A stretch of 64,000 nucleotides of DNA from an uncultured Pelagibacteraceae bacterium (GTDB taxonomy: Bacteria; Pseudomonadota; Alphaproteobacteria; Pelagibacterales; Pelagibacteraceae): the NCBI GenBank assembly GCA_902569105.1, contig CACFTE010000002.1:43501-107500 (forward strand), written 5' to 3'. Position 1 is the first letter of the stretch. Each line of letters opens with the position of its first letter. The notes beneath the pieces were generated by a model that searched no databases, had not been told where the DNA came from, and saw only the letters and a program-made list of their open reading frames with translations. A program made the translations under genes and the position numbers. Below are positions 28,711-39,176 of this stretch, piece by piece.

Positions 28711-29938
28711 ATTTTTTTCCTAATTTTTGTCTTAAAATATTTCTATCTTTATGTGCGTCACCACAACTATTAACTATAACTATTGTATCTTTACTAAGTT
28801 TCTTTGCCTCTCTTATAGCAACTGAAAACGCATGACTCGGTTCTAAAGAAGGCCTTAAGTTTTCGTATCTTGTAACAAGTTTGTATGCGTCCAGTGCATT
28901 TTCATCACTTGCAGCTGTATATCTTGCTCTTTTAGTATCTTTTAAAAAACAATGCAGCGGCGATACCCCAGGATAGTCAAGACCAGCTGATATTGATTCT
29001 GTCTCTTCTATTTGTCCTTCAGAGTTTTGATTTACATATTGTGCAGCACCATGAAGGATACCAATTTTTGATCCATAAGTTAATGGTGCAGCATGTTTTT
29101 GGCTATGTTTGGGACCTCCAGCCTCAACACCGATTAATTCTACATGTTTTTTTTTATAATCTATAAATTCACTCCAAAAACCATAACTAGAAGATCCTCC
29201 ACCTACACAATTATAAAGTTTTAATTTCCGTGGAATTGATCCAAATTCCTTTTTTAACTGAACTTTTAGCTCTCGAGAAATTTGACTAGTACTCCAGCCA
29301 CATATTTTTACAAATATATTTGGACCAACTGTTGAACCAACACACATTGCTGTAGTATCACAATTTGCAACCCAGTATCTCATACACTCAGAGACAGCAT
29401 CTACTAGTGTTTGACTCCCTGTATAAACTGGAACTATTTCAGCGCCATTTTTTCTCATTGCTTTAACATTTGGTTGCTGTCTTTTAATATCCTTAGCACC
29501 CATAAAAATCTTACAATTTAGTCCAAATTTCTTTGCTGCCATACTTAACATTTTCCCAGCATAACCTGCACCAGTATCTCCAACTATAAATTTTTTACCT
29601 GCTCTTTTTGCTAATAAACAATGTACTGTAGCATTGTAAATTTTGTGAGCACCACCATTTGCATCAGACACTACTTTAGCCCATATTTGGGCTCCACCTA
29701 TATATGAAGATAAATTGTTTAATTTTATCAGTCTTGTTGGTGCACCTACCCAATTTTTGAAATATTTATTTCTCTCATAAATGAAACCTTTATTTTTTCG
29801 CAATTTTGAAAAAAGAATTTCCAAATCTTGAATAGGTTTTTTTAAAGTTTCAGGCACAAAATTTCCTCCAAATTTATTACCCCACATACCAAATTTATCG
29901 TGTTGATCAATTAAAGGAATTTTTTTTTTAAGCTTCAT
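28694..29938 (-). CDS. trpB: Tryptophan synthase beta chain
   Basis: GNKFGGNFVPETL, NATVHCLLAKRAGKKFIVGDTGAGY, CVGGGSSSYGFW, GLDYPGVSP. Confidence 0.95.
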   Translation of the reverse strand: MKLKKKIPLIDQHDKFGMWGNKFGGNFVPETLKKPIQDLEILFSKLRKNKGFIYERNKYFKNWVGAPTRLIKLNNLSSYIGGAQIWAKVVSDANGGAHKIYNATVHCLLAKRAGKKFIVGDTGAGYAGKMLSMAAKKFGLNCKIFMGAKDIKRQQPNVKAMRKNGAEIVPVYTGSQTLVDAVSECMRYWVANCDTTAMCVGSTVGPNIFVKICGWSTSQISRELKVQLKKEFGSIPRKLKLYNCVGGGSSSYGFWSEFIDYKKKHVELIGVEAGGPKHSQKHAAPLTYGSKIGILHGAAQYVNQNSEGQIEETESISAGLDYPGVSPLHCFLKDTKRARYTAASDENALDAYKLVTRYENLRPSLEPSHAFSVAIREAKKLSKDTIVIVNSCGDAHKDRNILRQKLGKKYDKFN

Positions 29939-30557
29939 ATTTCTTCATTTTATTTAAAAAATTATTTATTTTTTGTAAATCTTTTTTTCCATACTTATTT
30001 TCTAAAGATCCACTCAAATCAATATAATAATCTAAATTTTTTATAATAGGAATATTATTAATTTTTATATTACCAGCTATCATAATTTTTATTTTATTTG
30101 AGACATAATTTAATAATTTATGATCAAATCCTAATGATTTTTCATAACCTTTTCCATCAAATAGAATAATATCTGAAACATCTTCATATAATTTATATTT
30201 AATAATATCATTTTTGTTTTTAACAGTGAGTGCAGAAATAATCTTTATTTTATATTTATTTCTTATAAATTTTGTTCTTCTAGGACTAACATCATATAAT
30301 TGATAATAATCGAATTTAAGATTTTTAATTTTCTCTAATAGACTATCATCTGGATTAACTAAAACTGAAACAAACTTAATTTTTTTTTTTTTTAAGTCTA
30401 TTAAATTTTTTAATTTATTAAACTCCACATATCTTTTTGATTTTTTGTAATTTGTAATGAAGCCAATAAAATTAGGTTGATTAGGATGATTTATAACATA
30501 GCTTAAAGTCTCAAAATCTGAGATACCACAGATTTTTACACCCTTAATCATTGTCAA
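29928..30557 (-). CDS. trpF: Phosphoribosylanthranilate isomerase
   Basis: GVKICGISDFETL, VSVLVNPDD, LFDGKG, DLSGSLENKYGKKD. Confidence 0.9.
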   Translation of the reverse strand: MTMIKGVKICGISDFETLSYVINHPNQPNFIGFITNYKKSKRYVEFNKLKNLIDLKKKKIKFVSVLVNPDDSLLEKIKNLKFDYYQLYDVSPRRTKFIRNKYKIKIISALTVKNKNDIIKYKLYEDVSDIILFDGKGYEKSLGFDHKLLNYVSNKIKIMIAGNIKINNIPIIKNLDYYIDLSGSLENKYGKKDLQKINNFLNKMKKYEA

Positions 30558-31221
30558 GATGATAAATTAGGTTTTTAATATTTTGTTTAATATTTCCTTT
30601 TGTAATTGGTCTTCCAATTACTAACCAATCACTTCCTTTTTTAAATGCATCTACTGGTCTCATCACCCTTTTTTGATCGTTAGTTTTTGAATTTAGTCTT
30701 ATCCCTGGAGTTATTATCTCATTTTTAAAAAATTTTTTTACATAATTTATCTCTTTAGCACTGCAGACAATAGCATCTAGTTTAGCTTTAGCTGCTAGTT
30801 TTGCTTGGCACATCACAAGTGAAGCAATTTTTTTATTGTAGCCAATTTCTTTTAAGGATTTTTCATTTAGAGATGTGAGTGTGGTTACGCCGACAATCTT
30901 TATTTTTCCAGACACCTTTTTTACAGCTTTTAGTGCTTCAAGACCTGAACTTATGTGTATAGTTAAATAATTAACGTTTAAATCTTTAATTGCTTTTATT
31001 GTTGATAAGCAAGTATTCGGAATATCGTTCAATTTCAAATCTAAAAAAATAGTCTTATTTTTAATCTTAGATAAAAAATTTCTTCCATTTTTAGAATTTA
31101 TAAACTCAAGGCCAAACTTGTATCCAATTTTAATTTTTGATTTGTATGTACAATTTATAATTTTTTTTACTTTGTCTATTTTTGTAGTATCGCAAGCAAT
31201 AAAAATTTTATTTTTTTTCAT
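30544..31221 (-). CDS. pyrF: Orotidine 5'-phosphate decarboxylase
   Basis: IFLDLKLNDIPNTC, ITPGIRLNSK, SDWLVIGRPITKG. Confidence 0.93.
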   Translation of the reverse strand: MKKNKIFIACDTTKIDKVKKIINCTYKSKIKIGYKFGLEFINSKNGRNFLSKIKNKTIFLDLKLNDIPNTCLSTIKAIKDLNVNYLTIHISSGLEALKAVKKVSGKIKIVGVTTLTSLNEKSLKEIGYNKKIASLVMCQAKLAAKAKLDAIVCSAKEINYVKKFFKNEIITPGIRLNSKTNDQKRVMRPVDAFKKGSDWLVIGRPITKGNIKQNIKNLIYHLDND

Positions 31222-31498
31222 TCAGTTTTTTTTTCCATTCTTTAGAACACTTAAACAAAACACTTTTTTTTTCGGGTGTTTCAATTTTTTCCAAAGTTTT
31301 AGGATTTAGGGATAATCTTTTTTTTTGAATTCTTGTTTCAAACATCATTACATCCCTCAATTCTACCCTTTCTCCATTTGACAAAGACTTAATTATTTCA
31401 GCTATTAAAATATCAAATAATTTATTAATATCTTTTTTATAAAGGTTTGGAAAATTTTTTGAAATCTTATTTATTATTTCTGACTTCGATACAGACAA
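31208..31498 (-). CDS. ihfB: Integration host factor beta / HU-family protein
   Basis: SKSEIINKISKNFPNL, SLSNGERVELRDVMMFETR; adjacent to rpsA. Confidence 0.85.
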   Translation of the reverse strand: MSVSKSEIINKISKNFPNLYKKDINKLFDILIAEIIKSLSNGERVELRDVMMFETRIQKKRLSLNPKTLEKIETPEKKSVLFKCSKEWKKKLNEKK

Positions 31499-31505
31499 AT
31501 TTTTT

Positions 31506-33242
31506 TTATTTTTCCTCTTTCTTTTTGTCGTCTAATTTTTCAGAAAGCGATGAGAAAGGTAAGTTTTTACCACTCAGAGGGCTTGAAAATTTAGAGACAG
31601 CCTCTTTGTTTTGCATTTCCTCAAGTAATTTTACACTAAGTGAAATCTTTCTTTTTTCAAATGATAATTCTGAAATTGCAACATCCAATCTATCGCCAAC
31701 AACAAAACGATTATAGTTTCTTGCGTCTTCGGCATTTATTGCTAATTGATTTTTTTTAATATTAATTTCTAAGCTATTACCCTCTAACGAAACTACAATA
31801 CCTTTTGGACTAGTAGATTTTACTTTAACAGTAATTATATCGTTAATTTTTTTGTCTTTAAAAATATTGAATGGATCTTCTTCAAGCTGTTTCACACCAA
31901 ATTTAATTTTTTGATCCTTAGGCTTAATCTCTAAAACTTTGACATTAATCTCATCACCTTTTGAATATTTTTTAATTTCTTCCTCAGGTTTGCTGGAATA
32001 TGCCAGATCATTTGCATGCATGAAACCATCGATCTCAAACTCTTCAATGTTTAGGTAAATTGACAGATCTTTTATATTCGAAATTTTACATTTCAAAGTT
32101 GAATTTACAGGGTATTTTTTTTCAAAACTTTCAAAAGGATTTTCCTTCACAAGTTTATGAGATATAGCTATTCTTTTTTTATCTTTATCAATGTCAGTTA
32201 TAACGCATTCAATTTCATCGTTTACTTTTAGGAATTTGCTTGGTGATATATTTTTTTTGCTCCAGCTTAATTCGCTTGAATGCAGTAAACAAGTTAATCC
32301 TGGTTGCAATTCACAAAATGCTCCATAGTCGACAACTTTGATTACTTTTGCTTTATAAATTTTTCCAACTTCGTAGTTAGATATGTTCTCAAATGGGTCT
32401 GGGGTTAAAGCTTTTATAGAACAAGATATTTGCATCTTATCCTTGTCTATAGATATTATTTTAAGATCATGTTTTTCACCAATTGAAAAAATTTCATCTG
32501 GATGATTTATCCTAGAATAAGAAATCTCTTGTAAATGAACTAGGCAATCAATTTCGTTATTTATTTCAAAAAAACAGCCAAATGAAGTGTATCCTTTTAC
32601 AACTGCATCTTTAATGTGATCCCCAACATTGTATTTTTCCAACACTTTGGCTTTATCTTGTTTGTTAAAACTGCTTATAACTTCTCTTCTAGAAACACAT
32701 GCATTACCTCTGTATCTATCAAGTTTAATTATTTTAAAATTTTGCTCTACACCAAATAGGTGATCAAAAGATTTTAAAGGTTTTGAATCGATTTGTGATC
32801 CAGGACAGAACATCAAGGATTTGGTATCTAAATGTTCCACAATAACACCACCTTTACATTTCGAAACTATTTTTCCTTTAACATTCTCATTTGCCTCGTA
32901 GGCTTTTTCTAAAATATACCATCCTCTTATTTTCTGCGCTCTGCTAGCTGATACTATTACTTCGCCATTTTTATCTTCTATTTTTTCAAGATAAACTTCT
33001 AGCTTATCATTTTCCTTTATTTCTTTATTTAAGCTTGAATAAATTATTTTTACCTCACTAATATCTATTAGCGCTTCACTTTTCATTCCATCTATTAGTA
33101 AATATACGTGCTTTTCTGTTATTTTTGTTATTGTTCCAGTTAATAGTTTTCCTTCTTCAATTTTAGTTTTTGAAAAGTTGTCTATTAATAGCTTTTTAAA
33201 TTCTTGGCTTTGACTACTCGAAATATCTTTATATATTTCCAT
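31506..33242 (-). CDS. rpsA: 30S ribosomal protein S1
   Basis: Multiple S1 repeats (VKGYTSFGCFFEINNEIDCLVHLQEIS; VVDYGAFCELQPGLTCLLHSSELSW). Confidence 0.95.
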   Translation of the reverse strand: MEIYKDISSSQSQEFKKLLIDNFSKTKIEEGKLLTGTITKITEKHVYLLIDGMKSEALIDISEVKIIYSSLNKEIKENDKLEVYLEKIEDKNGEVIVSASRAQKIRGWYILEKAYEANENVKGKIVSKCKGGVIVEHLDTKSLMFCPGSQIDSKPLKSFDHLFGVEQNFKIIKLDRYRGNACVSRREVISSFNKQDKAKVLEKYNVGDHIKDAVVKGYTSFGCFFEINNEIDCLVHLQEISYSRINHPDEIFSIGEKHDLKIISIDKDKMQISCSIKALTPDPFENISNYEVGKIYKAKVIKVVDYGAFCELQPGLTCLLHSSELSWSKKNISPSKFLKVNDEIECVITDIDKDKKRIAISHKLVKENPFESFEKKYPVNSTLKCKISNIKDLSIYLNIEEFEIDGFMHANDLAYSSKPEEEIKKYSKGDEINVKVLEIKPKDQKIKFGVKQLEEDPFNIFKDKKINDIITVKVKSTSPKGIVVSLEGNSLEINIKKNQLAINAEDARNYNRFVVGDRLDVAISELSFEKRKISLSVKLLEEMQNKEAVSKFSSPLSGKNLPFSSLSEKLDDKKKEEK

Positions 33243-33895
33243 TAATTTTTTAGTTTCCTATCCATAATCGCTTTTATTTTTTTAAAGCAGGCTTTCTTAC
33301 TTAATTTAGTAGTATTAATCAAGATTGAATCTCTTGTTTTTTTTAAGGGTCCATATTTTCTTGTTCTATCTAATTTATCGCGTTTTTTAATACTTTTTAA
33401 AACCTCAAGGTAAGAAATTTCTTTGTTTAAATCCTTGTATTCTTTAAATCTTCTTTTTGCTCTTGTCTCTAAGCTTGCTGTTATAAAGAATTTAAACATT
33501 GCTTTTCTTAATTGTACAGAGGTTATATCTCTACCATCCAATACTGATCCAAAATATTTTTTTGGAGGATTGTAAGCACAAGATTGCTGAAATTGATGTA
33601 CAATATTTCTTACTTGTTTTTGCTTAGCTATTATAGATGCAGAAACAGCAACATCATCAGATAAAAGGTTTTTATTATTAAGCTTGTGGATTTTTAATTT
33701 GTTAATTTTTGTCTTAATAAAATTAAATGAAAAACTTTTTTTATTTTTAAGTCGAAGTAATCCAATATATCTATAAATTTTTCCAGTATCTAAGTAAAAT
33801 AAATTATAATGCTTGGCAATTAGCTTAGATTGTGTACCTGCCCCAGCTGCAGCAGGAGAGTCAATAGCTACTGTAATAAATATTTTTTTTTTCAA
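33242..33895 (-). CDS. cmk: Cytidylate kinase (degenerate Walker A)
   Basis: VAIDSPAAAGAGTQSKLIA, LDTGKIYRYIG, GRDITSV, KRDKLDRTRKYGPLKKTRDSILINTT; between rpsA and aroA. Confidence 0.85.
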   Translation of the reverse strand: MKKKIFITVAIDSPAAAGAGTQSKLIAKHYNLFYLDTGKIYRYIGLLRLKNKKSFSFNFIKTKINKLKIHKLNNKNLLSDDVAVSASIIAKQKQVRNIVHQFQQSCAYNPPKKYFGSVLDGRDITSVQLRKAMFKFFITASLETRAKRRFKEYKDLNKEISYLEVLKSIKKRDKLDRTRKYGPLKKTRDSILINTTKLSKKACFKKIKAIMDRKLKN

Positions 33896-35217
33896 TTATA
33901 TTTCCCCCCTAATTTTTGTATTATCTTCAAAAAATTTGGAAAAGATGTATTTATTGAATCTTTATCATTTATTCTCCAATTTCCTTTTAATGTAAGAGCT
34001 GCAATAACTGACATCATAAAGATTCTATGATCTTTAAGAAAATTTTTAATATGATAATTTCCTTTTAATTCTAAATTTGGATTGCCATATATTTTTAAAT
34101 TATTTTTCTTTCGTATAACTTTTATACCAATCATTTTTAAAAATTTTGTAGCAATATCTAGTCTCGGGCTTTCCTTTTTATTTAGCTCATCCAAATCCCA
34201 GAACGTCGAGACACCTTTTGCTTTTGCTGCTACTAAAAAAATTAATATAAATTCATCTATAGCAGAACTATTTAATAATTTAGAACAGTTAATTGATCTT
34301 AATTTAGTTGTACTTTTAATTTTAATATCACCAATATATTCCCCTTTGTAATTTCTTTTATTAATTATCCTTAATTTTGCATTCATTTGAGTTAAAATTT
34401 TTATTATTCCTATTCTTGAATCATTAATATTTATATTATTAATTACTAACTCCGAATTTTTTGATAATAGCGTCAGAACAATAAAGAAAGAAGCGGAACT
34501 AATATCTCCAGGGACTGTATAATCAAAAGACTTATATTGATTTAACCCTTGCACCTCAATAAAATCATAATTATTATTTTTTTTAATTTTTATTGGATAT
34601 TTTAAATATTTCAATAATAGTTCAGTATGGTTTCTTGATTTTTTTGCTTTTATTTTTGTAGTACCTGAAGTATTTATTGCGCTAAGTATTATACAAGTCT
34701 TCACTTGCGCACTTCCCTTATCTTCATAATAATCAATTGGTCTTAAAAGTTTTGATCCTTTAATTTCAATCGGTAGGCTTCTATTCTTAGATTTTGTTTT
34801 AACACCAAATAAATTTAAAGGTTTAGTAACACGTGAAAAATCTCTTTTAGATAAACTCCTATCACCAACTATTTTGATATTTTGATTTATTGATGAACAT
34901 AAACCCAATAAACATCTTGCTAATGTACCTGAATTACCAGCGTTAATAATAGTATTTTTTTTAATTTTAAAACCATTAATACCTACGCCATATATTTCTA
35001 AACAATTTTTTTTTCTTTTTGATTTAATACCAAGTTTGTTAATTGACCTTACTGCATTTCTTACATCTTCTGAATCTAGTAAATTATATATTTTTGATAC
35101 ACCAATGGCTATTGATGATAATAATACACATCTAATACTTAAACTCTTATCACTACTTACATTTATTTTTTTATTAAATGGTTTTATAATGTTATTAATT
35201 TTGACTTGGTTTTTCAC
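33892..35217 (-). CDS. aroA: 3-phosphoshikimate 1-carboxyvinyltransferase
   Basis: SSDKSLSIRCVLLSSIA, NAGNSGTLARCLLGL, PGDISSASFFIVL. Confidence 0.95.
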   Translation of the reverse strand: MKNQVKINNIIKPFNKKINVSSDKSLSIRCVLLSSIAIGVSKIYNLLDSEDVRNAVRSINKLGIKSKRKKNCLEIYGVGINGFKIKKNTIINAGNSGTLARCLLGLCSSINQNIKIVGDRSLSKRDFSRVTKPLNLFGVKTKSKNRSLPIEIKGSKLLRPIDYYEDKGSAQVKTCIILSAINTSGTTKIKAKKSRNHTELLLKYLKYPIKIKKNNNYDFIEVQGLNQYKSFDYTVPGDISSASFFIVLTLLSKNSELVINNININDSRIGIIKILTQMNAKLRIINKRNYKGEYIGDIKIKSTTKLRSINCSKLLNSSAIDEFILIFLVAAKAKGVSTFWDLDELNKKESPRLDIATKFLKMIGIKVIRKKNNLKIYGNPNLELKGNYHIKNFLKDHRIFMMSVIAALTLKGNWRINDKDSINTSFPNFLKIIQKLGGKYN

Positions 35218-35223
35218 GATTTA

Positions 35224-36000
35224 TTAAATTTTAAAACCTTCACCAAAATATTTTTCAATAGCCCTTGAGTCATGCACTAATTCTTGAGGTGTTCCTTTAG
35301 CAACAATTTTTCCATCTGACAATACCATTGCAGAGTCAACACAACTTAATAGATCACGACTGGAATGATCACTTATCGAAACAGAAATTCTCTCAAACAT
35401 CTGAAGACTTACAATAATTTGTTGTATCATCCGTACACTTTGCGGGTCTAAAGCAGCAAAAGGCTCATCCAATATTAATATTTTTGTTTCCTTTACCATT
35501 GCCATAGCAAGTGTGAGCTTACGAACTTGTCCCCCAGAAAGATGTCTGGACTTTAGTTTAACGACATTTTCTAATTCAAATTTTCTTATTAGATTATTAA
35601 CCTTTGATAATCTTTCTTCTTTGTTTTTAATGTGAAGTTCGGCTATTGCCATTAAGTTTTCAAATACTGTTAAATCAGACCATGATCCACCATATTGAGG
35701 TACCCATGAGATACCGAATTTTGAACATCTTAAGTGAGTTGGAATATTAGTTGCATCAACACCATCAATTATTATTTTTCCAAAGGTGGGTTTTACTAAT
35801 CCAATTATTGTATGGTAAATCGAACTTTTTCCAGCACCATTTGGCCCAAGTAGTCCACAAATTTCAGATTTTTGTATACTTAAATTTAATTGTTCTACTA
35901 TTTGCCTATTTCCATAATTAATAGTAAGATTTTTTAATTCAATTATTGGCCTTTCTTCCTTAAATGATTTTATTCTAAATTTTTTAATTAAAAGACTCAT
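35224..36000 (-). CDS. lptB: LPS export ABC transporter ATP-binding protein
   Basis: GLLGPNGAGKSSIYHTIIGL, LSGGQVRKLTLAMAM, ILILDEPFAALDPQSV. Confidence 0.85.
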   Translation of the reverse strand: MSLLIKKFRIKSFKEERPIIELKNLTINYGNRQIVEQLNLSIQKSEICGLLGPNGAGKSSIYHTIIGLVKPTFGKIIIDGVDATNIPTHLRCSKFGISWVPQYGGSWSDLTVFENLMAIAELHIKNKEERLSKVNNLIRKFELENVVKLKSRHLSGGQVRKLTLAMAMVKETKILILDEPFAALDPQSVRMIQQIIVSLQMFERISVSISDHSSRDLLSCVDSAMVLSDGKIVAKGTPQELVHDSRAIEKYFGEGFKI

Positions 36001-36592
36001 ATTTTGTTTCTAATTTTACTTTTTTTGTTTTATCTAACATTTCAAGTTTAATATCTCCAGTGGACATATTAAAAAATATTTTATCTGTATTTAAACTTAT
36101 TTGATCATTTTTATATATTACATTATTATAAATTATAGTTTTTTTTTCTGTAAAATTTACATCTAAGTTTTGACTAATCATCCAACTATCAAGATATTCA
36201 GCTCTAACATTATTATAAAATGAAGTATCATGATTAATTTTGTTGTAAACTGCATTTTCCGAGTAAATGTTAATGATTCCTCTAGTTTTAATATTAATTA
36301 TAGAAACTACCCCATACAATTTTACAAGATTTTTTTTTTTGTCATCCAATTCTATGACAGCTTTTTCTGCATTAATATAATAACTATTTCCCTCCTCATC
36401 ATATGAATTAAATTCAATATTAACTAATTCTTCTGCAATTTCTTTATTTATTACAATCTCTTTTTTTTTTAAATTCTCTTCAGACGATATTTCATCTAAG
36501 TTTTTCTCGAATATAAATGAATAATAAAATAAAATTATAATCGCTAAGATTATCAAGGCTAAAAAGGCTTGAAAAATAAGTTTTAACCTCAT
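35984..36592 (-). CDS. lptC: LptC-like LPS export protein (single N-terminal TM, periplasmic domain)
   Basis: N-terminal TM plus YINAEKAVIE...IYSENAVYNK...VIYKNDQISLNTDKIFFN; between kdsD and lptB. Confidence 0.6.
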   Translation of the reverse strand: MRLKLIFQAFLALIILAIIILFYYSFIFEKNLDEISSEENLKKKEIVINKEIAEELVNIEFNSYDEEGNSYYINAEKAVIELDDKKKNLVKLYGVVSIINIKTRGIINIYSENAVYNKINHDTSFYNNVRAEYLDSWMISQNLDVNFTEKKTIIYNNVIYKNDQISLNTDKIFFNMSTGDIKLEMLDKTKKVKLETKYESFN

Positions 36593-36594
36593 TT

Positions 36595-37566
36595 TTATGA
36601 AATATTTGCGTTTAAAATATTATGCATATGTATCAGGCCAACAGTTTTTCTTTTATCTTTTTTGAATACACATAATGCAGTGATTTTTTTATTATTCATT
36701 ATTGATAATGCCTCGGCAGCAAGCATATTTTCATTAACAAGAATTGGATTTTTTTTCATTACTTTTTTAACTATCAAATTGTTAATATTTTCTGTTTTAT
36801 AATTTATCCTTTTTATATCTCCATCAGATATTATTCCTGTTGTTCTCCCTTTAGTGTTTCTTGCTATTACAACCCCAAGATTTTTTTTATTTAATATTTT
36901 TAACCCTGTTTTTATATTAGAATTTTGATTAACGAATGGTATTTTTTTACCTTTATACATTAATTCACCTACTGTCTTCAATTTTGCTCCCAAACTTCCT
37001 GAAGGGTGATATAGTTTGAAATCAAATTTTGTAAATTTTCTATGTTTCATTGTTGATATAGCAAGTGCATCACCAAAACATATTTGAGCCGTAGTACTCG
37101 AAGTAGGTATGTAATTACCAGGCCCGGCCTCAACAACTGATGGAAGTAAAAAACGTAAGTTACTTGATTTATATAACAATGAATTTTTTTTTGAAGTCAC
37201 TCCAATAAAAGTAATCCCTTTATTTCTTTTCGCATACTGCACAATATTTTTTAATTCAGATGTCTCACCGCTATGACTAATTAATATAAGAACGTCCCCA
37301 GAACTAATCATGCCAAGATCACCATGAGAGCATGATCCTGCATCTACATAAAAAGAAGGTATTCCTAATGAAGATAAAGTCGAGGATATTTTTTTTGATA
37401 TAATACCAGACTTTCCAACGCCTGAGAAAACAACTTTACCTTTACATTTCAATAAAGAATTAACAATTTTACCAAAATCTTTATTAATAGATTTTTTTAA
37501 TTTTTTTAGAGCATTAATTTCTGCTTGCACCACATCTTTTCCAATTAATGCAAAATTATTTTTCAT
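36595..37566 (-). CDS. kdsD: Arabinose-5-phosphate isomerase (KpsF/GutQ family)
   Basis: GKVVFSGVGKSGIISKKISSTLSSLG, LISHSGETSEL, CBS-domain tail. Confidence 0.93.
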   Translation of the reverse strand: MKNNFALIGKDVVQAEINALKKLKKSINKDFGKIVNSLLKCKGKVVFSGVGKSGIISKKISSTLSSLGIPSFYVDAGSCSHGDLGMISSGDVLILISHSGETSELKNIVQYAKRNKGITFIGVTSKKNSLLYKSSNLRFLLPSVVEAGPGNYIPTSSTTAQICFGDALAISTMKHRKFTKFDFKLYHPSGSLGAKLKTVGELMYKGKKIPFVNQNSNIKTGLKILNKKNLGVVIARNTKGRTTGIISDGDIKRINYKTENINNLIVKKVMKKNPILVNENMLAAEALSIMNNKKITALCVFKKDKRKTVGLIHMHNILNANIS

Positions 37567-37573
37567 ATTAAAT

Positions 37574-38191
37574 TTAATGTGACCAAATATCTTCTGTAAA
37601 TAAAGCTAAATCTAAATCAACTCTTGTCTGAATGCAATTTATTGCTTTTGTATATAGTTCAAATCTATTCTCCCTAATCAATATGTTTTTTAACTCCGAA
37701 GATATTTTATGTAAATAAATTACATCATTAGCACAATACTTTAATTGTTTTTCATTTAATACGCCTCCGAAATCTGTGCTTTGAAATTGTTTACTTATCT
37801 CAATTCCTAAAAATTCTTTAACAAGATCTTTTAAGCCATGTCTATCAGAATAACTTCTAGCTAGTTTACTCATGATTTTAGTACAACTAACGTTTTCTAC
37901 ATCAATATTTAAATATTTTTTTATAAATGTCATGTCACTTCTGGCGAAATGGAAAATTTTTTCAATTCTTTTGTCAGATAGTAATTTTTTTAAATTAGGG
38001 GCATTATAATTTTCTCTATTTAATTGAATAATATGTGCATCATTATTCCCTGATGAAATCTGGACTAAATAAAGCTTATCTCTATTAACATTCAATCCAG
38101 AAAACTCAGAGTCTATTGCTAAAGACTTTTTGTCATCCAGACGTATTTCATCTGGCAAATCACCCTTATGTAATTTAATATCGATTTGCAT
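37574..38191 (-). CDS. rnd: Ribonuclease D-like 3'-5' exonuclease
   Basis: LAIDSEFSGLNVNRDKLYLVQIS, KIFHFARSDMTFI, YCANDVIYLHKI. Confidence 0.88.
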   Translation of the reverse strand: MQIDIKLHKGDLPDEIRLDDKKSLAIDSEFSGLNVNRDKLYLVQISSGNNDAHIIQLNRENYNAPNLKKLLSDKRIEKIFHFARSDMTFIKKYLNIDVENVSCTKIMSKLARSYSDRHGLKDLVKEFLGIEISKQFQSTDFGGVLNEKQLKYCANDVIYLHKISSELKNILIRENRFELYTKAINCIQTRVDLDLALFTEDIWSH

Positions 38192-38204
38192 AAGATATAT
38201 ATAT

Positions 38205-39167
38205 ATGAAACCAAAAGAAATTCTAGTATTTGGAGCATCTGGTCAGATAGGTAGACATTTATTACGAAAATTAATAAGAAAAAATTTTAAGGTGACGGTA
38301 GTTACAAGAAATTTACATACAAAAGGATATATTCTTAAAAGTCAAGCAAATGCTGGATGGATTAATATAGTTGAACTTCAGAATTTTGATGAAAAAAAAT
38401 TAAATGAATTATTTTTGAATAAAGATATATGTATAAATCTTATTGGAATACTTAATGAAAATCGTTTTTCCTCTTTTAAAAAAATACATACTTTATTACC
38501 TCAAAAACTTGCTGAATTGTCAAAAAAAAATAATTTAAAACAATTTATTCATTTGTCCGCATTGGGAATTGAGGAAGCTTTTAAAAGCAAATACGCAATT
38601 AGTAAAATAAATGGTGAAAATGAGATAAAAAAAATATTTAATAAATCTGTAATTTTAAAACCCTCGTTAGTTTACAGTGTTGATGATAAATTCACAACGA
38701 TGCTAATGAGTTTACTTAAACTCTCTCCAATATTTCCATTATACTATGAAGGGAAAACTTCATTTTATCCTATACACGTTGTAGACATATGTGAGATAAT
38801 TGAAAATATAATTTCAAACCAACTAACTTCTGAAACTATAGAATGTATAGGGCCAGAAAAAATGACCTTTAAAGAAATTGTTAAAAAGTTAATGATTGCC
38901 CTGGAGATAAAAAGATTTCTAATACCAATTCCCTTGTTTGCTGCCAACATAATAGCAAGTTTTTTTGAACTAACTATGAGAAATCCATTACTTACTAGAG
39001 ATCAGTTAGTTTTACTAAATCACGATAATGTTCCTTCTGGTAACTATAAGACAAATTTAGAATACAGTTTCAATTCGAATTTAAAAATATTTGACGAGGA
39101 AATTAAAAAATATTCATATATGTGGAAAACAGGTGGTGAATTTTCAAAAAAAAATAATAAGATTTAA
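38205..39167 (+). CDS. NAD(P)-binding protein, complex I NDUFA9-like
   Basis: EILVFGASGQIGRHLLRKL, HLSALGIE, KPSLVYSVDDKFTTML; Met at 38205 preferred. Confidence 0.8.
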   Translation: MKPKEILVFGASGQIGRHLLRKLIRKNFKVTVVTRNLHTKGYILKSQANAGWINIVELQNFDEKKLNELFLNKDICINLIGILNENRFSSFKKIHTLLPQKLAELSKKNNLKQFIHLSALGIEEAFKSKYAISKINGENEIKKIFNKSVILKPSLVYSVDDKFTTMLMSLLKLSPIFPLYYEGKTSFYPIHVVDICEIIENIISNQLTSETIECIGPEKMTFKEIVKKLMIALEIKRFLIPIPLFAANIIASFFELTMRNPLLTRDQLVLLNHDNVPSGNYKTNLEYSFNSNLKIFDEEIKKYSYMWKTGGEFSKKNNKI

Positions 39168-39176
39168 ACTATATGT

